Of a stretch of 11,945 bases of DNA, positions 1-6,684 are shown in pieces. The DNA lies in NCBI GenBank assembly GCA_964486645.1, contig CAZAOG010000092.1, positions 1-11,945 of the forward strand, read 5' to 3'. Below the pieces are notes generated by a model that was not told where the DNA came from, did not search any database, and worked only from the letters and a program-made list of their open reading frames with translations. Position numbers and translations under genes: made by a program. Source of the DNA: GCA-002790365 sp964486645. Its GTDB lineage: Bacteria; Bacteroidota; Ignavibacteria; Ignavibacteriales; Ignavibacteriaceae. Position 1 is the stretch's first letter, and every line of letters begins with the position of its first letter.

Positions 1-19
1 TAAGTAATTACAAAACATA

Positions 20-991
20 TTAATTTTTAACTTTTAAATACTGAATGCTGAATAATTTATTATCGTCCATCCAAACACGTTTTACATCAAATCTGCTGCC
101 GGCAATATTTTTAAAATCTTCCGGTGTGTATTTATAAGAATATTCGGTTATTATATGTTCGCCCTTATAAAATGAAAAGTCGGATTGACCGATTTTTACA
201 ACGTGAGCTTCGGTACTTACCAGATGCATTTCTATTCTTCCGAATTTTTCGTTAAAAAATGCAAAATGCTTAAATTTATTTAAATCAAAATCGGTGTTTA
301 ATTCGGCATTTATATGATTTAAAATATTAAGGTTGAATTCGGCGGTTATTCCTTTTTTATCGTTATAAGCCGCTTCGAGAATCCGTTTATCTTTCCTTAA
401 ATCCACACCTATTATAAGTCCTCCGTTTTCTCCGGCAATATCAGCTATTCTATTTAAAAATTCTTTAGCGGCAGGCAGTGTAAAATTACCGATAGTAGAA
501 CCCGGAAAATAAACCGCGCGGTGACTGTAAGGTTTATCGATAACCGGTAATTCAAAATACTTTGTGTAATCGGCAGCCAGGGGGAATATGTTTATATGCG
601 GGTATTCGTCCTTTAAAATTTTAGAGGAATGAATTAAATGTTCTGAGGAAATATCCACGGGAATGTAACCTGCCAGTCCGGGAATGTGATTTAGTAATAA
701 TTTAATTTTTCGGCTGCTTCCGCTCCCCAATTCTATCAGCATAGTACCTTCGCCTAAAAGTTCTCCCATTTCTTTTATATTGTCCTGCATTATCTGCATT
801 TCGGTTCTGGTGGGATAGTATTCTTCCAGTTCACAAATTTCATCAAATAACCGAGAACCTCTCTCATCATAAAATAATTTACTGGGCAGAATTTTCCGGT
901 GCCGACTTAACCCGGTTAAAACATCGGATAATATATCGCCCTTTGTAACTTCTTCTGTTTTTATTTTTATTTTCATTTTTTTATCAAGCAT
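20..991 (-). CDS. egtD: L-histidine N-alpha-methyltransferase EgtD (ergothioneine biosynthesis)
   Basis: Cytoplasmic SAM-dependent enzyme that trimethylates the alpha-amino group of histidine to give hercynine, the first step of ergothioneine synthesis. Counting from the ATG at 991 (323 aa, the usual family length), visible motifs are the EYYPTRTE segment (about 57-64) with the substrate-contacting Tyr, the SAM motif ELGSGSS (87-93), VDIS (112-115), PGSTIGNF with Asn169, AYND with Tyr209, and TEYS with Glu283 and Ser285. These line up with residues I recall from mycobacterial EgtD (Tyr56, Asn166, Tyr206, Glu282, Ser284). The gene follows egtB and its start overlaps the egtB stop by 8 nt, so translation is probably coupled. 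A TTG at 1000 and an ATG at 976 are alternative starts; none has a clear Shine-Dalgarno site, and I prefer the ATG at 991. The stop lies 20 nt from the window edge, so any terminator is out of view. Function is secure; the exact start is not. Confidence 0.93.
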   Translation of the reverse strand: MLDKKMKIKIKTEEVTKGDILSDVLTGLSRHRKILPSKLFYDERGSRLFDEICELEEYYPTRTEMQIMQDNIKEMGELLGEGTMLIELGSGSSRKIKLLLNHIPGLAGYIPVDISSEHLIHSSKILKDEYPHINIFPLAADYTKYFELPVIDKPYSHRAVYFPGSTIGNFTLPAAKEFLNRIADIAGENGGLIIGVDLRKDKRILEAAYNDKKGITAEFNLNILNHINAELNTDFDLNKFKHFAFFNEKFGRIEMHLVSTEAHVVKIGQSDFSFYKGEHIITEYSYKYTPEDFKNIAGSRFDVKRVWMDDNKLFSIQYLKVKN

Positions 992-2282
992 CTTTTGCAA
1001 GTCTTAAGCCCATAAACTGCCAGCGTGAATGCGGAGGGAAAAAATTGCGGTACGTTTTTCTTATGTGATTTGAAAAAGTAGCACACGATCCGCCGCGAAG
1101 CACCATTTGTCCGGACATAAACTTTCCGTTATATTCGCCCAAAGCACCGGGCAAAGGTTTATAACCGTGGTATGGCAGGTAAGAGCTTTGAGTCCACTCC
1201 CAGACATCTCCGTACATTTGTTTTAAGTTTTTCTCGTTAGAATTTTCACAAGAAACGGGGTGAAAATATCCGTTATCAACAAAATTACCGTTTATCTGTA
1301 ATTCATCCGCAGCAATTTCCCATTCCGCTTCGGTGGGCAGTCTGCCGCCCGCCCATCTTGAATACGCTTCCGCTTCGTAATAACTAACGTGCGAAACGGG
1401 TTCGTTGGGAGAAACTTCCTTTAAACCCGCCAATGTAAAATGCCGCCATTTTCCGTCTGTTTTTTTCCAATAAAGCGGCGCATCCCAATTTTCTTTTTCA
1501 ATAACAGCCCATCCGTCCGAAAGCCACAATTCTTGTTTTTTGTATGCACCCGATTCGATAAATTCGATATATTCTTGATTCGTTACCGTCCTTGTTCCCA
1601 ATTTAAAAGGATGAATATATTCGTTGTGAACCGGAGTTTCATTATCATAACAAAAACTCTTCCCCGAATTTCCGATTTGACAGACCCCGCCTTTGAACGT
1701 ATTCCAAGTTAAAGTTTTAAACTCTCCTTCGGGCAGATCAACGGATGAATAAACAGGGTTAAGAGGATTGAACGACAGTACGTGTTTTATATCGGTTAAA
1801 AGCAACTCCTGGTGCTGCTGTTCGTGATTTAAACCGATTTCAACAACGGGTGCATACTTTTCAAATATTTCATCCGAGCAGTTTTCTAAAAATTCAATCA
1901 GGTTTTCGTTTACAAATTTTCTATATTCGTAAACTTCCTCAACTGTCGGGCGGGAAAGTACACCCCGGTTTGCCCTTACAAATCTTTTGCCTATCAAAAC
2001 GTAATACGAATTAAAAATATATGTGTATTTGGTGTTTATCGATTTATAATTTTTAACCGCCTTATCTAAAACAAAAGCTTCAAAAAACCAGCTTACGTGT
2101 CCGAGGTGCCATTTGGTCGGACTTACATCCGGCATAGACTGAACGACAAAGTCCTCTGTTTTTAAAGGCTTGGTCAATTCTTCGGAAAAAGAACGGACGT
2201 TTTTAAACTTTTCAATCAGTTTTTCTCTGGCTGAACTTTTTTCGAATTTAATTGTATCGGAAGAATTTTTCAGTGCTTCCAT
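984..2282 (-). CDS. egtB: Ergothioneine biosynthesis sulfoxide synthase EgtB, cysteine-using (type II) class
   Basis: Non-haem iron, O2-dependent enzyme that joins hercynine to a thiol donor, forming the C-S bond and sulfoxide of the ergothioneine precursor. The 432-aa protein has the normal two-part build: an N-terminal DinB-like helical domain (about 20-170) and a C-terminal formylglycine-generating/sulfatase-modifying fold (about 195-430). The iron-binding His triad is visible as WHLGH (His62) and HEQQH (His153, His157). Two features recall type II enzymes such as Chloracidobacterium EgtB: the NSYY tyrosine pair (Tyr93-Tyr94) and a C-terminal YRNFFPPHSRWQ segment (411-422) in place of the NWDYPxRRQ type that binds gamma-glutamylcysteine. 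Cysteine is therefore the likely donor (inference), consistent with no egtA or egtC in the window. The ATG at 2282 follows a purine-rich GGGGGCAGGAA. Upstream is a 112-nt gap from the hydrolase gene containing a 12-bp palindrome TCATTTAAATGA (2298-2309), so egtB-egtD probably has its own promoter; I could not identify one confidently. Confidence 0.93.
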   Translation of the reverse strand: MEALKNSSDTIKFEKSSAREKLIEKFKNVRSFSEELTKPLKTEDFVVQSMPDVSPTKWHLGHVSWFFEAFVLDKAVKNYKSINTKYTYIFNSYYVLIGKRFVRANRGVLSRPTVEEVYEYRKFVNENLIEFLENCSDEIFEKYAPVVEIGLNHEQQHQELLLTDIKHVLSFNPLNPVYSSVDLPEGEFKTLTWNTFKGGVCQIGNSGKSFCYDNETPVHNEYIHPFKLGTRTVTNQEYIEFIESGAYKKQELWLSDGWAVIEKENWDAPLYWKKTDGKWRHFTLAGLKEVSPNEPVSHVSYYEAEAYSRWAGGRLPTEAEWEIAADELQINGNFVDNGYFHPVSCENSNEKNLKQMYGDVWEWTQSSYLPYHGYKPLPGALGEYNGKFMSGQMVLRGGSCATFSNHIRKTYRNFFPPHSRWQFMGLRLAKDA

Positions 2283-2394
2283 TTCCTGCCCCCGATATCA
2301 TTTAAATGAATGATTTTTTAATCCTTTTAATTATTTAACTCAATATAATTTATCACAATTAAAGAAAATAAAATGTTAAGGATTTTACATTTTG

Positions 2395-3177
2395 TCATAA
2401 AGTTTCTTTCAGCCAATTTAATATTTCATTTTTAACTTGGGGACGGTCTTTAAAGATGCTTACACCGTGAGCAGACGAATTTGCGACTGCTTCTATTTTT
2501 TTAGGAGGTTTTGTTATTTTATATAATTCTCTTGCCCACTGAACTCTTTTTCCGTTCTGGTCTTCATCGGAAGCGATGTAAAATATTGATCTTAAATTAA
2601 GCTCTTTTTCTCCGCTCAGATTTTCAACCGCCGAAGTTTTGGCGGAAATTGCAACTGCGGTTTTAATATTCATTTTTGAAATTCCGACACAAGCTAAATT
2701 AGCGCCTATGGAAGCACCAATAATACCTATCCTATCCGAATCAACATTGTCATAATCTTTTAGAAATTCGATAGCTGCAAACAGATCGTGCGGGGCTTGG
2801 TTCGGATCGTTGAACAAAGCATAAATATTACCAACTTTATCGGATTCACCGTGTCCTCTTATATCATAAGCCAATACAATGTAGTTTTGTTTTACAAGCT
2901 GTTCAAAAAAACCGTACCACTCGCTTTTATCGGAACCGCCTTGGTGAATTAAAATTACGGCGGGAATATCATCGTCAATACTTTCCGGTTTTCCGATAAT
3001 TGCGCTGATGTTAAAATCATCGTCGGTTGTAAATTTTATTTTTTCTCTTTCAACTTTTATTTCATTTGTCTGAGCAGATGTTACGTTATATGCATAAACT
3101 GAAATTAAAATCAAAAACAAATAAAAAAAGGTTTTATATAAATCCCTGTAAAAAATACGTTCGGGTTTTTTAAACAT
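2395..3177 (-). CDS. Secreted alpha/beta-hydrolase (dienelactone hydrolase/peptidase-like)
   Basis: A 260-aa protein with a long basic N-terminus, a hydrophobic stretch (about 17-30) and a plausible signal peptidase I site after TSA (residue 35), so probably periplasmic. The rest is a compact alpha/beta-hydrolase: VILIHQGG (74-81) supplies the oxyanion loop, YDIRGHGES (104-112) is typical of the family, the nucleophile elbow is GASIG with Ser156, Asp204 in the IASDED turn is the likely acid, and His237 in SSAHG completes the triad. This resembles the dienelactone-hydrolase/acyl-peptidase-like group, but the substrate cannot be read from sequence. The gene starts 18 nt after msrA, with only a weak GGG-type Shine-Dalgarno site, and so probably shares a transcript with the oligopeptidase and msrA genes. 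Fold and triad are clear; the biological role is unknown. Confidence 0.85.
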   Translation of the reverse strand: MFKKPERIFYRDLYKTFFYLFLILISVYAYNVTSAQTNEIKVEREKIKFTTDDDFNISAIIGKPESIDDDIPAVILIHQGGSDKSEWYGFFEQLVKQNYIVLAYDIRGHGESDKVGNIYALFNDPNQAPHDLFAAIEFLKDYDNVDSDRIGIIGASIGANLACVGISKMNIKTAVAISAKTSAVENLSGEKELNLRSIFYIASDEDQNGKRVQWARELYKITKPPKKIEAVANSSAHGVSIFKDRPQVKNEILNWLKETL

Positions 3178-3195
3178 AAATCATGCCCAATTATT

Positions 3196-3642
3196 TTAAA
3201 TATAATATTTTTGATGATATTCTTCGGCTTTATAAAATGTTTCCAAAGGAAATATTTGGGTAACAATATCGGAATTAAACATTCCGCCGTTCTGTAATTT
3301 TTCCTTAATGTCTTCTGCTGTTTGCTGCTGCTCTTTGTTATGCGTTAAAATAATAGATCTGTATTGAGAACCTATATTCGGTCCCTGCCTGTTTTGTACG
3401 GTTGGATTATGTATGCTCCAAAATACATTCAACAATTCCGGATAAGACACAATTTCGCTGTCAAATTCTATCCGGAGTACTTCGGCGTGACCGGTGCCGC
3501 CGGAACATACGTCTTTGTAGGCCGGATTTTTAAAATTACCGCCGGCATAACCGACAACCGTGCCGACGACACCTTTCAACTTATCGAACTCTGCCTGTAC
3601 GCCCCAAAAACAACCGGCTCCGAATGTAGCTTTTTCAGTCAT
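3196..3642 (-). CDS. msrA: Peptide-methionine (S)-S-oxide reductase MsrA
   Basis: Repairs methionine-S-sulfoxide, free or in proteins, through a sulfenic acid on its catalytic cysteine. The 148-aa protein shows GAGCFWG (Cys11 nucleophile), VVGYAGG (29-35), TGHAEV (50-55) and NRQGPNIGSQYRS (84-96). The only other cysteine is Cys46, in the DVCSGGTGHAE segment. The protein ends at EYHQKYYI without the C-terminal resolving cysteines found in many MsrA proteins, so it is either a one-Cys type recycled by another thiol or a variant using Cys46. Asn89 occupies the position of a catalytic-site Asp (QGPD or QGND in most relatives as I recall them; Asp129 in E. coli). No signal peptide is visible, so it should act in the cytoplasm. 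It starts 2 nt after the oligopeptidase stop (TAATAATG arrangement), suggesting coupled translation. Together with the downstream ergothioneine genes it gives the cluster an oxidative-damage theme. Confidence 0.95.
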   Translation of the reverse strand: MTEKATFGAGCFWGVQAEFDKLKGVVGTVVGYAGGNFKNPAYKDVCSGGTGHAEVLRIEFDSEIVSYPELLNVFWSIHNPTVQNRQGPNIGSQYRSIILTHNKEQQQTAEDIKEKLQNGGMFNSDIVTQIFPLETFYKAEEYHQKYYI

Positions 3643-3644
3643 TA

Positions 3645-5762
3645 TTAATATTTAGGCTCAATTCCCAAATTATAAAATACAAACGACCAAATATCAGCCT
3701 GCTCGTCTATTATTTTGGATGTAGGTTTACCGGCTCCGTGACCTGCGCGTACGCCTATTCTTATTAAAACAGGATTATTGCCTTTGTATTTTTCCTGAAG
3801 AGTTGCCGTGTACTTAAATGAATGTCCCGGAACAACCCTGTCATCGTGGTCCGCTGTTGTAACAAGCACGGCAGGATAATTCAATCCGCTTTTTATGTTA
3901 TGCAGAGGAGAATATTTATACAGCGCTTGGAATTGGAGAGAATCGTCGCTGGAACCGTAATCGGAAACCCAAGCCCAGCCGATGGTAAATTTTTGAAAAC
4001 GAAGCATATCCATCACACCAACTGCGGGCAGTGCAACGCGGAACAAATCCGGTCGTTGATTAATAACGGCGCCGATTAACAAGCCACCGTTAGAACCGCC
4101 TGCCGAAACCAATCTATCGGCAGAAGTGTATTTGTTATTTATCAGATATTCGGCTGCGGCAATAAAATCATCGAACACATTTTGTTTGTTTAATTTTGTT
4201 CCGGCTTTGTGCCAATCTTCACCGTATTCTCCGCCGCCCCGTAAATTAGGCATTGCAAATATTCCGCCTTGTTCCAGCCAAATGAGTCTGGAAGAACTAA
4301 AAGTAGGTGTAAGACTAATATTAAACCCGCCGTAACCGTAAAGGTAGGTAGGATTGCTGCCGTCTAATTTTATGTCTTTTTTATAAACAATAAACATTGG
4401 AACTTTAGTACCGTCTTTGCTTTTATAAAAAACTTGTTTTGTTTCGTAGGGAGAAAAATCAAAATCCAATTTGGGCTGACGAAACAATGTTGACTTACCG
4501 GAGTTAACTTCAAATTTATAAATAGACGGCGGATAAGTAAAAGAAGTAAACGTATAGAAAGCTATATTGTCTTCCTTTCTGCCGGAAAATCCTCTAACCG
4601 TACCCAACGCGGGAAGTTTAATTTCTTTTTCAAATTTACCGTTTAAAGAATACATATAAATGTGGCTGCTTGCATCTTTCATATAGTTGGCAATAATTTT
4701 ACCGCCGATTATTTGAGCCGAACGCAGTACATCCTCTTTTTCGGGTATTATTACTTTCCAATACTTTTCACTTGAACGGTTGGGATTGATTAAAACCAAT
4801 CTGTTTTTAGGTGCGTTTTTATCCGTTAAAACCAGCAGTTTGTTTCCGATGTTATCAATAACCGAATAGTTATTATCAAAATTTGAGATTATGGTTTTAA
4901 ATTTCGAATAAGGTCTGGAAAGATCTTTAACGTATAACGCGTTATTGCTCGTCCCTTTTGAAGAATAGATAATAAGATATTTTTCATCATCCGTTGTTTG
5001 GGCATAAAAAGTCATCTTCGGATTATTTCTGTCGCCGAAAATTCTTTTATCGTTTTTTTGATCGGTGCCTAATTTGTGGTAGTAAACCGTATGGAATTCA
5101 TTAGACGAAGTCAGTTCCTTACCTTTGGCGGGTTTGGGATAACGGCTGTAAAAGAAGCCGTCTTTATACCATGAGATACCCGAAAATTTTATCCATTTCA
5201 AATGATCTTTTAATTTTTTCTTGGTAGATATATTCATTACATAATATTCATTCCAATCCGAGCCGCCCGACGCAGTACCGTATGCAAAATATTTTCCGTT
5301 TTTAGAAATTGCATAACCTCGCAGCGCAATAGTTCCGTCCTCTTTTAATTTGTTCGGATCTAAAAATAATTCCGGCGTGCCGTCCAGCCCTTTTTGAATA
5401 TAGAGTACGCTTTGGTTTTGCAGCCCGTCATTTTTAAAGAAAAAATAATTTTTCCCGCCCCTAAAGGGTGCCGAATATTTTGGGTAGTTGAATAATTTTG
5501 AATATCTTTCTCTTATTTTATCTCTGAAAGGTATATTGCTCAAATAATTAAATGTGATCTTGTTTTCTTCTTCTACCCATTTTTTTACGGCTTGACTTGT
5601 ATCGTTTTCAAGCCATCTGTAAGGGTCTTCTACAATCGTACCGAAATAATTATCGGATACATCAACCTTTTTGGTTTTCGGATATTCTATTTTATTGTGA
5701 ACAACATTGCAGGAACTTACTAAGAAAATTAAAAGCAAAGAAAAAGTTAAAATTCTTTTCAT
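3645..5762 (-). CDS. Prolyl oligopeptidase (S9A serine peptidase), predicted lipoprotein
   Basis: Serine peptidase expected to cut short peptides after proline. From the ATG at 5762 it is 705 aa. The N-terminus MKRILTFSLLLIFLVSSC is a lipoprotein signal with a VSSC lipobox and lipidated Cys18, so the enzyme should be anchored in the periplasm or outer membrane. Residues of about 70-410 form the seven-bladed beta-propeller that screens substrates, and the catalytic alpha/beta-hydrolase domain follows. Active-site parts are the YGYGGF oxyanion segment (475-480), LRGGGEYG (507-514), GGSNGG with Ser557, DHDDRVVP with Asp640/641, and RAGHGAGKP with His675; spacing closely matches mammalian POP (Ser554, Asp641, His680). 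A longer frame opens at 5828, but its extra 22 residues are not signal-like, while the ATG at 5762 has a GGAG-type Shine-Dalgarno site and opens a perfect lipoprotein signal. It leads the group with msrA and the hydrolase; 93 nt separate it from the acetyltransferase gene. Confidence 0.93.
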   Translation of the reverse strand: MKRILTFSLLLIFLVSSCNVVHNKIEYPKTKKVDVSDNYFGTIVEDPYRWLENDTSQAVKKWVEEENKITFNYLSNIPFRDKIRERYSKLFNYPKYSAPFRGGKNYFFFKNDGLQNQSVLYIQKGLDGTPELFLDPNKLKEDGTIALRGYAISKNGKYFAYGTASGGSDWNEYYVMNISTKKKLKDHLKWIKFSGISWYKDGFFYSRYPKPAKGKELTSSNEFHTVYYHKLGTDQKNDKRIFGDRNNPKMTFYAQTTDDEKYLIIYSSKGTSNNALYVKDLSRPYSKFKTIISNFDNNYSVIDNIGNKLLVLTDKNAPKNRLVLINPNRSSEKYWKVIIPEKEDVLRSAQIIGGKIIANYMKDASSHIYMYSLNGKFEKEIKLPALGTVRGFSGRKEDNIAFYTFTSFTYPPSIYKFEVNSGKSTLFRQPKLDFDFSPYETKQVFYKSKDGTKVPMFIVYKKDIKLDGSNPTYLYGYGGFNISLTPTFSSSRLIWLEQGGIFAMPNLRGGGEYGEDWHKAGTKLNKQNVFDDFIAAAEYLINNKYTSADRLVSAGGSNGGLLIGAVINQRPDLFRVALPAVGVMDMLRFQKFTIGWAWVSDYGSSDDSLQFQALYKYSPLHNIKSGLNYPAVLVTTADHDDRVVPGHSFKYTATLQEKYKGNNPVLIRIGVRAGHGAGKPTSKIIDEQADIWSFVFYNLGIEPKY

Positions 5763-5812
5763 GGGTAAATCTCCAATAGTTTTATGAAGGTAAAACGAAT
5801 AATAACAATATT

Positions 5813-5828
5813 TTGCACAATTGAGCAA
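5813..5828. promoter_or_regulatory. Imperfect 16-bp inverted repeat upstream of the oligopeptidase gene
   Basis: TTGCACAATTGAGCAA is a palindrome with one mismatched pair, centred about 58 nt upstream of the chosen oligopeptidase start codon in an otherwise featureless 93-nt gap. It has the size and symmetry of a dimeric repressor site, but no regulator gene is adjacent and AT-rich DNA produces such palindromes by chance. Confidence 0.2.
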
Positions 5829-5855
5829 GTAAAAAATCTATTAAAGAATTAAATC

Positions 5856-6128
5856 TTATTTCAGCAGATTCATAAATTCTTCATTTTTCGATAGAAAGTA
5901 GTTTATGTACGGACAAGTAGGTATAACTTTTAAGTTGTTTTTTTTGGCGTAGTTAAACCCTTCTCTTACAATTTTTTCCGCAAGCCCTTTCCCTCTAAGT
6001 TCGGGGGGCGTATAAGTATAAACAAAATCAATTACATCCTCTCCTCTGAAAGCATAGCGCAAATAAGCTTCTTTCCCGTCAATCTTAACTACAAATATGT
6101 TGTTTGTTTTATCGTTTGTTATTTCCAT
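5856..6128 (-). CDS. Small GNAT-family N-acetyltransferase (YjdJ/Acetyltransf_CG-like)
   Basis: A 90-aa single-domain protein matching the short GNAT variant rather than a full-length acetyltransferase. The acetyl-CoA-binding signature appears as PPELRGKGLAEKIV (41-54), followed by a helix and the strand/turn KVIPTCPYI (67-75) with Cys72. This cysteine and the C-terminal pattern typify the YjdJ-like Acetyltransf_CG group, whose members are about 90-100 aa, so the gene looks complete. The acceptor substrate is unknown for most of the group. The start at 6128 has an AAAGGAAATATA leader that serves as a Shine-Dalgarno site. It is the first minus-strand gene after the large divergent intergenic region and points the same way as the oligopeptidase gene, but the 93-nt gap makes a shared transcript uncertain. 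Confidence 0.8.
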   Translation of the reverse strand: MEITNDKTNNIFVVKIDGKEAYLRYAFRGEDVIDFVYTYTPPELRGKGLAEKIVREGFNYAKKNNLKVIPTCPYINYFLSKNEEFMNLLK

Positions 6129-6249
6129 TATATTTCCTTTTATAATTTGTACAAAAAACTATAACAATGAAACGGAAATAATTAGCCGTTAGTTGACAAA
6201 GATTGATTTTGGGCAAAAATATTTGTTTTATCGTTTTGAATAATCAAAA

Positions 6250-6508
6250 ATCAAACTCCATAAGAGTGGAATTACACTAAAACGAAATACGACTACTAAA
6301 AAACCAAACTCCTAATGAGTGACATATATAAAACATTTTTTTTAGTTTTAAAATCCTAAATAGATAATTACTTGTAGCAGTAATATTTCACCTCTTCGAG
6401 GTTTTATTTTCTGTTTTGATTTCGTGGTTTTAAAATAATTTCAACCCTTTGGGTTTTATAGTTTGTGCGTTTTATAATTTTATAACAATTTCACCCATCC
6501 GCGGTTTG
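6250..6508. repeat. Array of five degenerate hairpin repeats with about 53-nt period and an orientation switch
   Basis: Five short imperfect palindromes are centred near 6261, 6314, 6396, 6449 and 6499, giving spacings of 53, 53 and 50 nt within groups and 82 nt across the switch. The last three (plus orientation) read TTTCA-stem-loop-stem-TTT: ATTTCACCTCTTCGAGGTTT, ATTTCAACCCTTTGGGTTTT and ATTTCACCCATCCGCGGTTT. The first two fit when read on the minus strand: AATTCCACTCTTATGGAGTT and ATGTCACTCATTAGGAGTTT. Stems change in a paired way (ACTC/GAGT, CCTC/GAGG, ACCC/GGGT), while the fifth pairs only ACC/GGT. Spacers also share traces of an ATTTCGT-TTTTA pattern. I have an impression that similar palindromic intergenic repeats are common in Bacteroidota, but I cannot verify this here. 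No nuclease or transposase gene is nearby. Confidence 0.65.
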
Positions 6509-6515
6509 CCGAAAA

Positions 6516-6532
6516 AAGATTTCCGGAATCTT
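6516..6532. repeat. Inverted repeat AAGATT-N5-AATCTT
   Basis: AAGATTTCCGGAATCTT has two perfect 6-bp arms around TCCGG, and TTCCGGAA inside it is itself palindromic. It lies about 160 nt upstream of the PLP-enzyme start and uses the same arms as the palindrome at 6650-6665. It could be a regulator site or a small hairpin; no T-tract follows, so a terminator is unlikely. Confidence 0.35.
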
Positions 6533-6603
6533 GGATTTGCTTTGGTTTATGCTTTTAAATGATTCCACATAATCTATCCGGGGTAACTTAAAGGGTTAAA
6601 AAA

Positions 6604-6635
6604 TTTGTTTGCTGATATTGATATAAATAGATTTA
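6604..6635 (+). promoter_or_regulatory. Candidate Bacteroidota-type promoter for the PLP-enzyme gene
   Basis: TTTG at 6604-6607 and TAGATTTA at 6628-6635, 20 nt apart, approximate the Bacteroidota -33 TTTG / -7 TAnnTTTG consensus, with one mismatch in the last base. Transcription would start near 6640, placing the 6650-6665 palindrome in the early leader. The AT-rich background makes this tentative. Confidence 0.3.
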
Positions 6636-6649
6636 AATACAAAAAATTT

Positions 6650-6665
6650 AAGATTTTAAAATCTT
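6650..6665. promoter_or_regulatory. Perfect 16-bp palindrome just upstream of the PLP-enzyme gene
   Basis: AAGATTTTAAAATCTT is perfectly self-complementary and ends 19 nt before the start codon and 5 nt before the Shine-Dalgarno site at 6671-6677. Its position suits an operator that would block initiation or ribosome access. The AAGATT/AATCTT arms recur at 6516-6532. Confidence 0.35.
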
Positions 6666-6684
6666 CATTAAAAGAGGTATTAAA

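Larger units (their letters stand above)
6129..6684. other. 556-nt non-coding divergent intergenic region
   Basis: Very AT-rich DNA between the start codons of two divergent genes, with no convincing ORF or tRNA. It must contain both promoters. Visible structure is a five-member hairpin repeat array (6250-6508), an inverted repeat at 6516-6532, a candidate promoter for the PLP gene (6604-6635), and a perfect 16-bp palindrome at 6650-6665. The left end (6129-6249) shows no structure I can name. Confidence 0.8.

Noticed and set aside
992..1000. TTG start for egtD at 1000
   Set aside because: It would deepen the overlap with egtB to 17 nt and use a rare codon, while an ATG lies three codons later and still covers all conserved motifs.
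1440..1712. 90-aa open frame on the plus strand inside egtB
   Set aside because: It is a shadow of the egtB reading frame with no recognisable domain or ribosome site; the other short antisense frames over msrA, the oligopeptidase and the PLP gene were dropped for the same reason.
2298..2309. Palindrome TCATTTAAATGA upstream of egtB as an operator
   Set aside because: It is short and made mostly of A/T, expected by chance in this composition; I mention it only in the egtB entry.
5763..5828. N-terminal extension of the prolyl oligopeptidase to 727 aa
   Set aside because: The extra 22 residues are not signal-like, whereas the ATG at 5762 opens a perfect lipoprotein signal and has a GGAG-type ribosome site just upstream.
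6250..6508. CRISPR array
   Set aside because: The repeats are only about 20 nt, strongly degenerate and in both orientations, their spacers resemble one another, and no cas genes are present.
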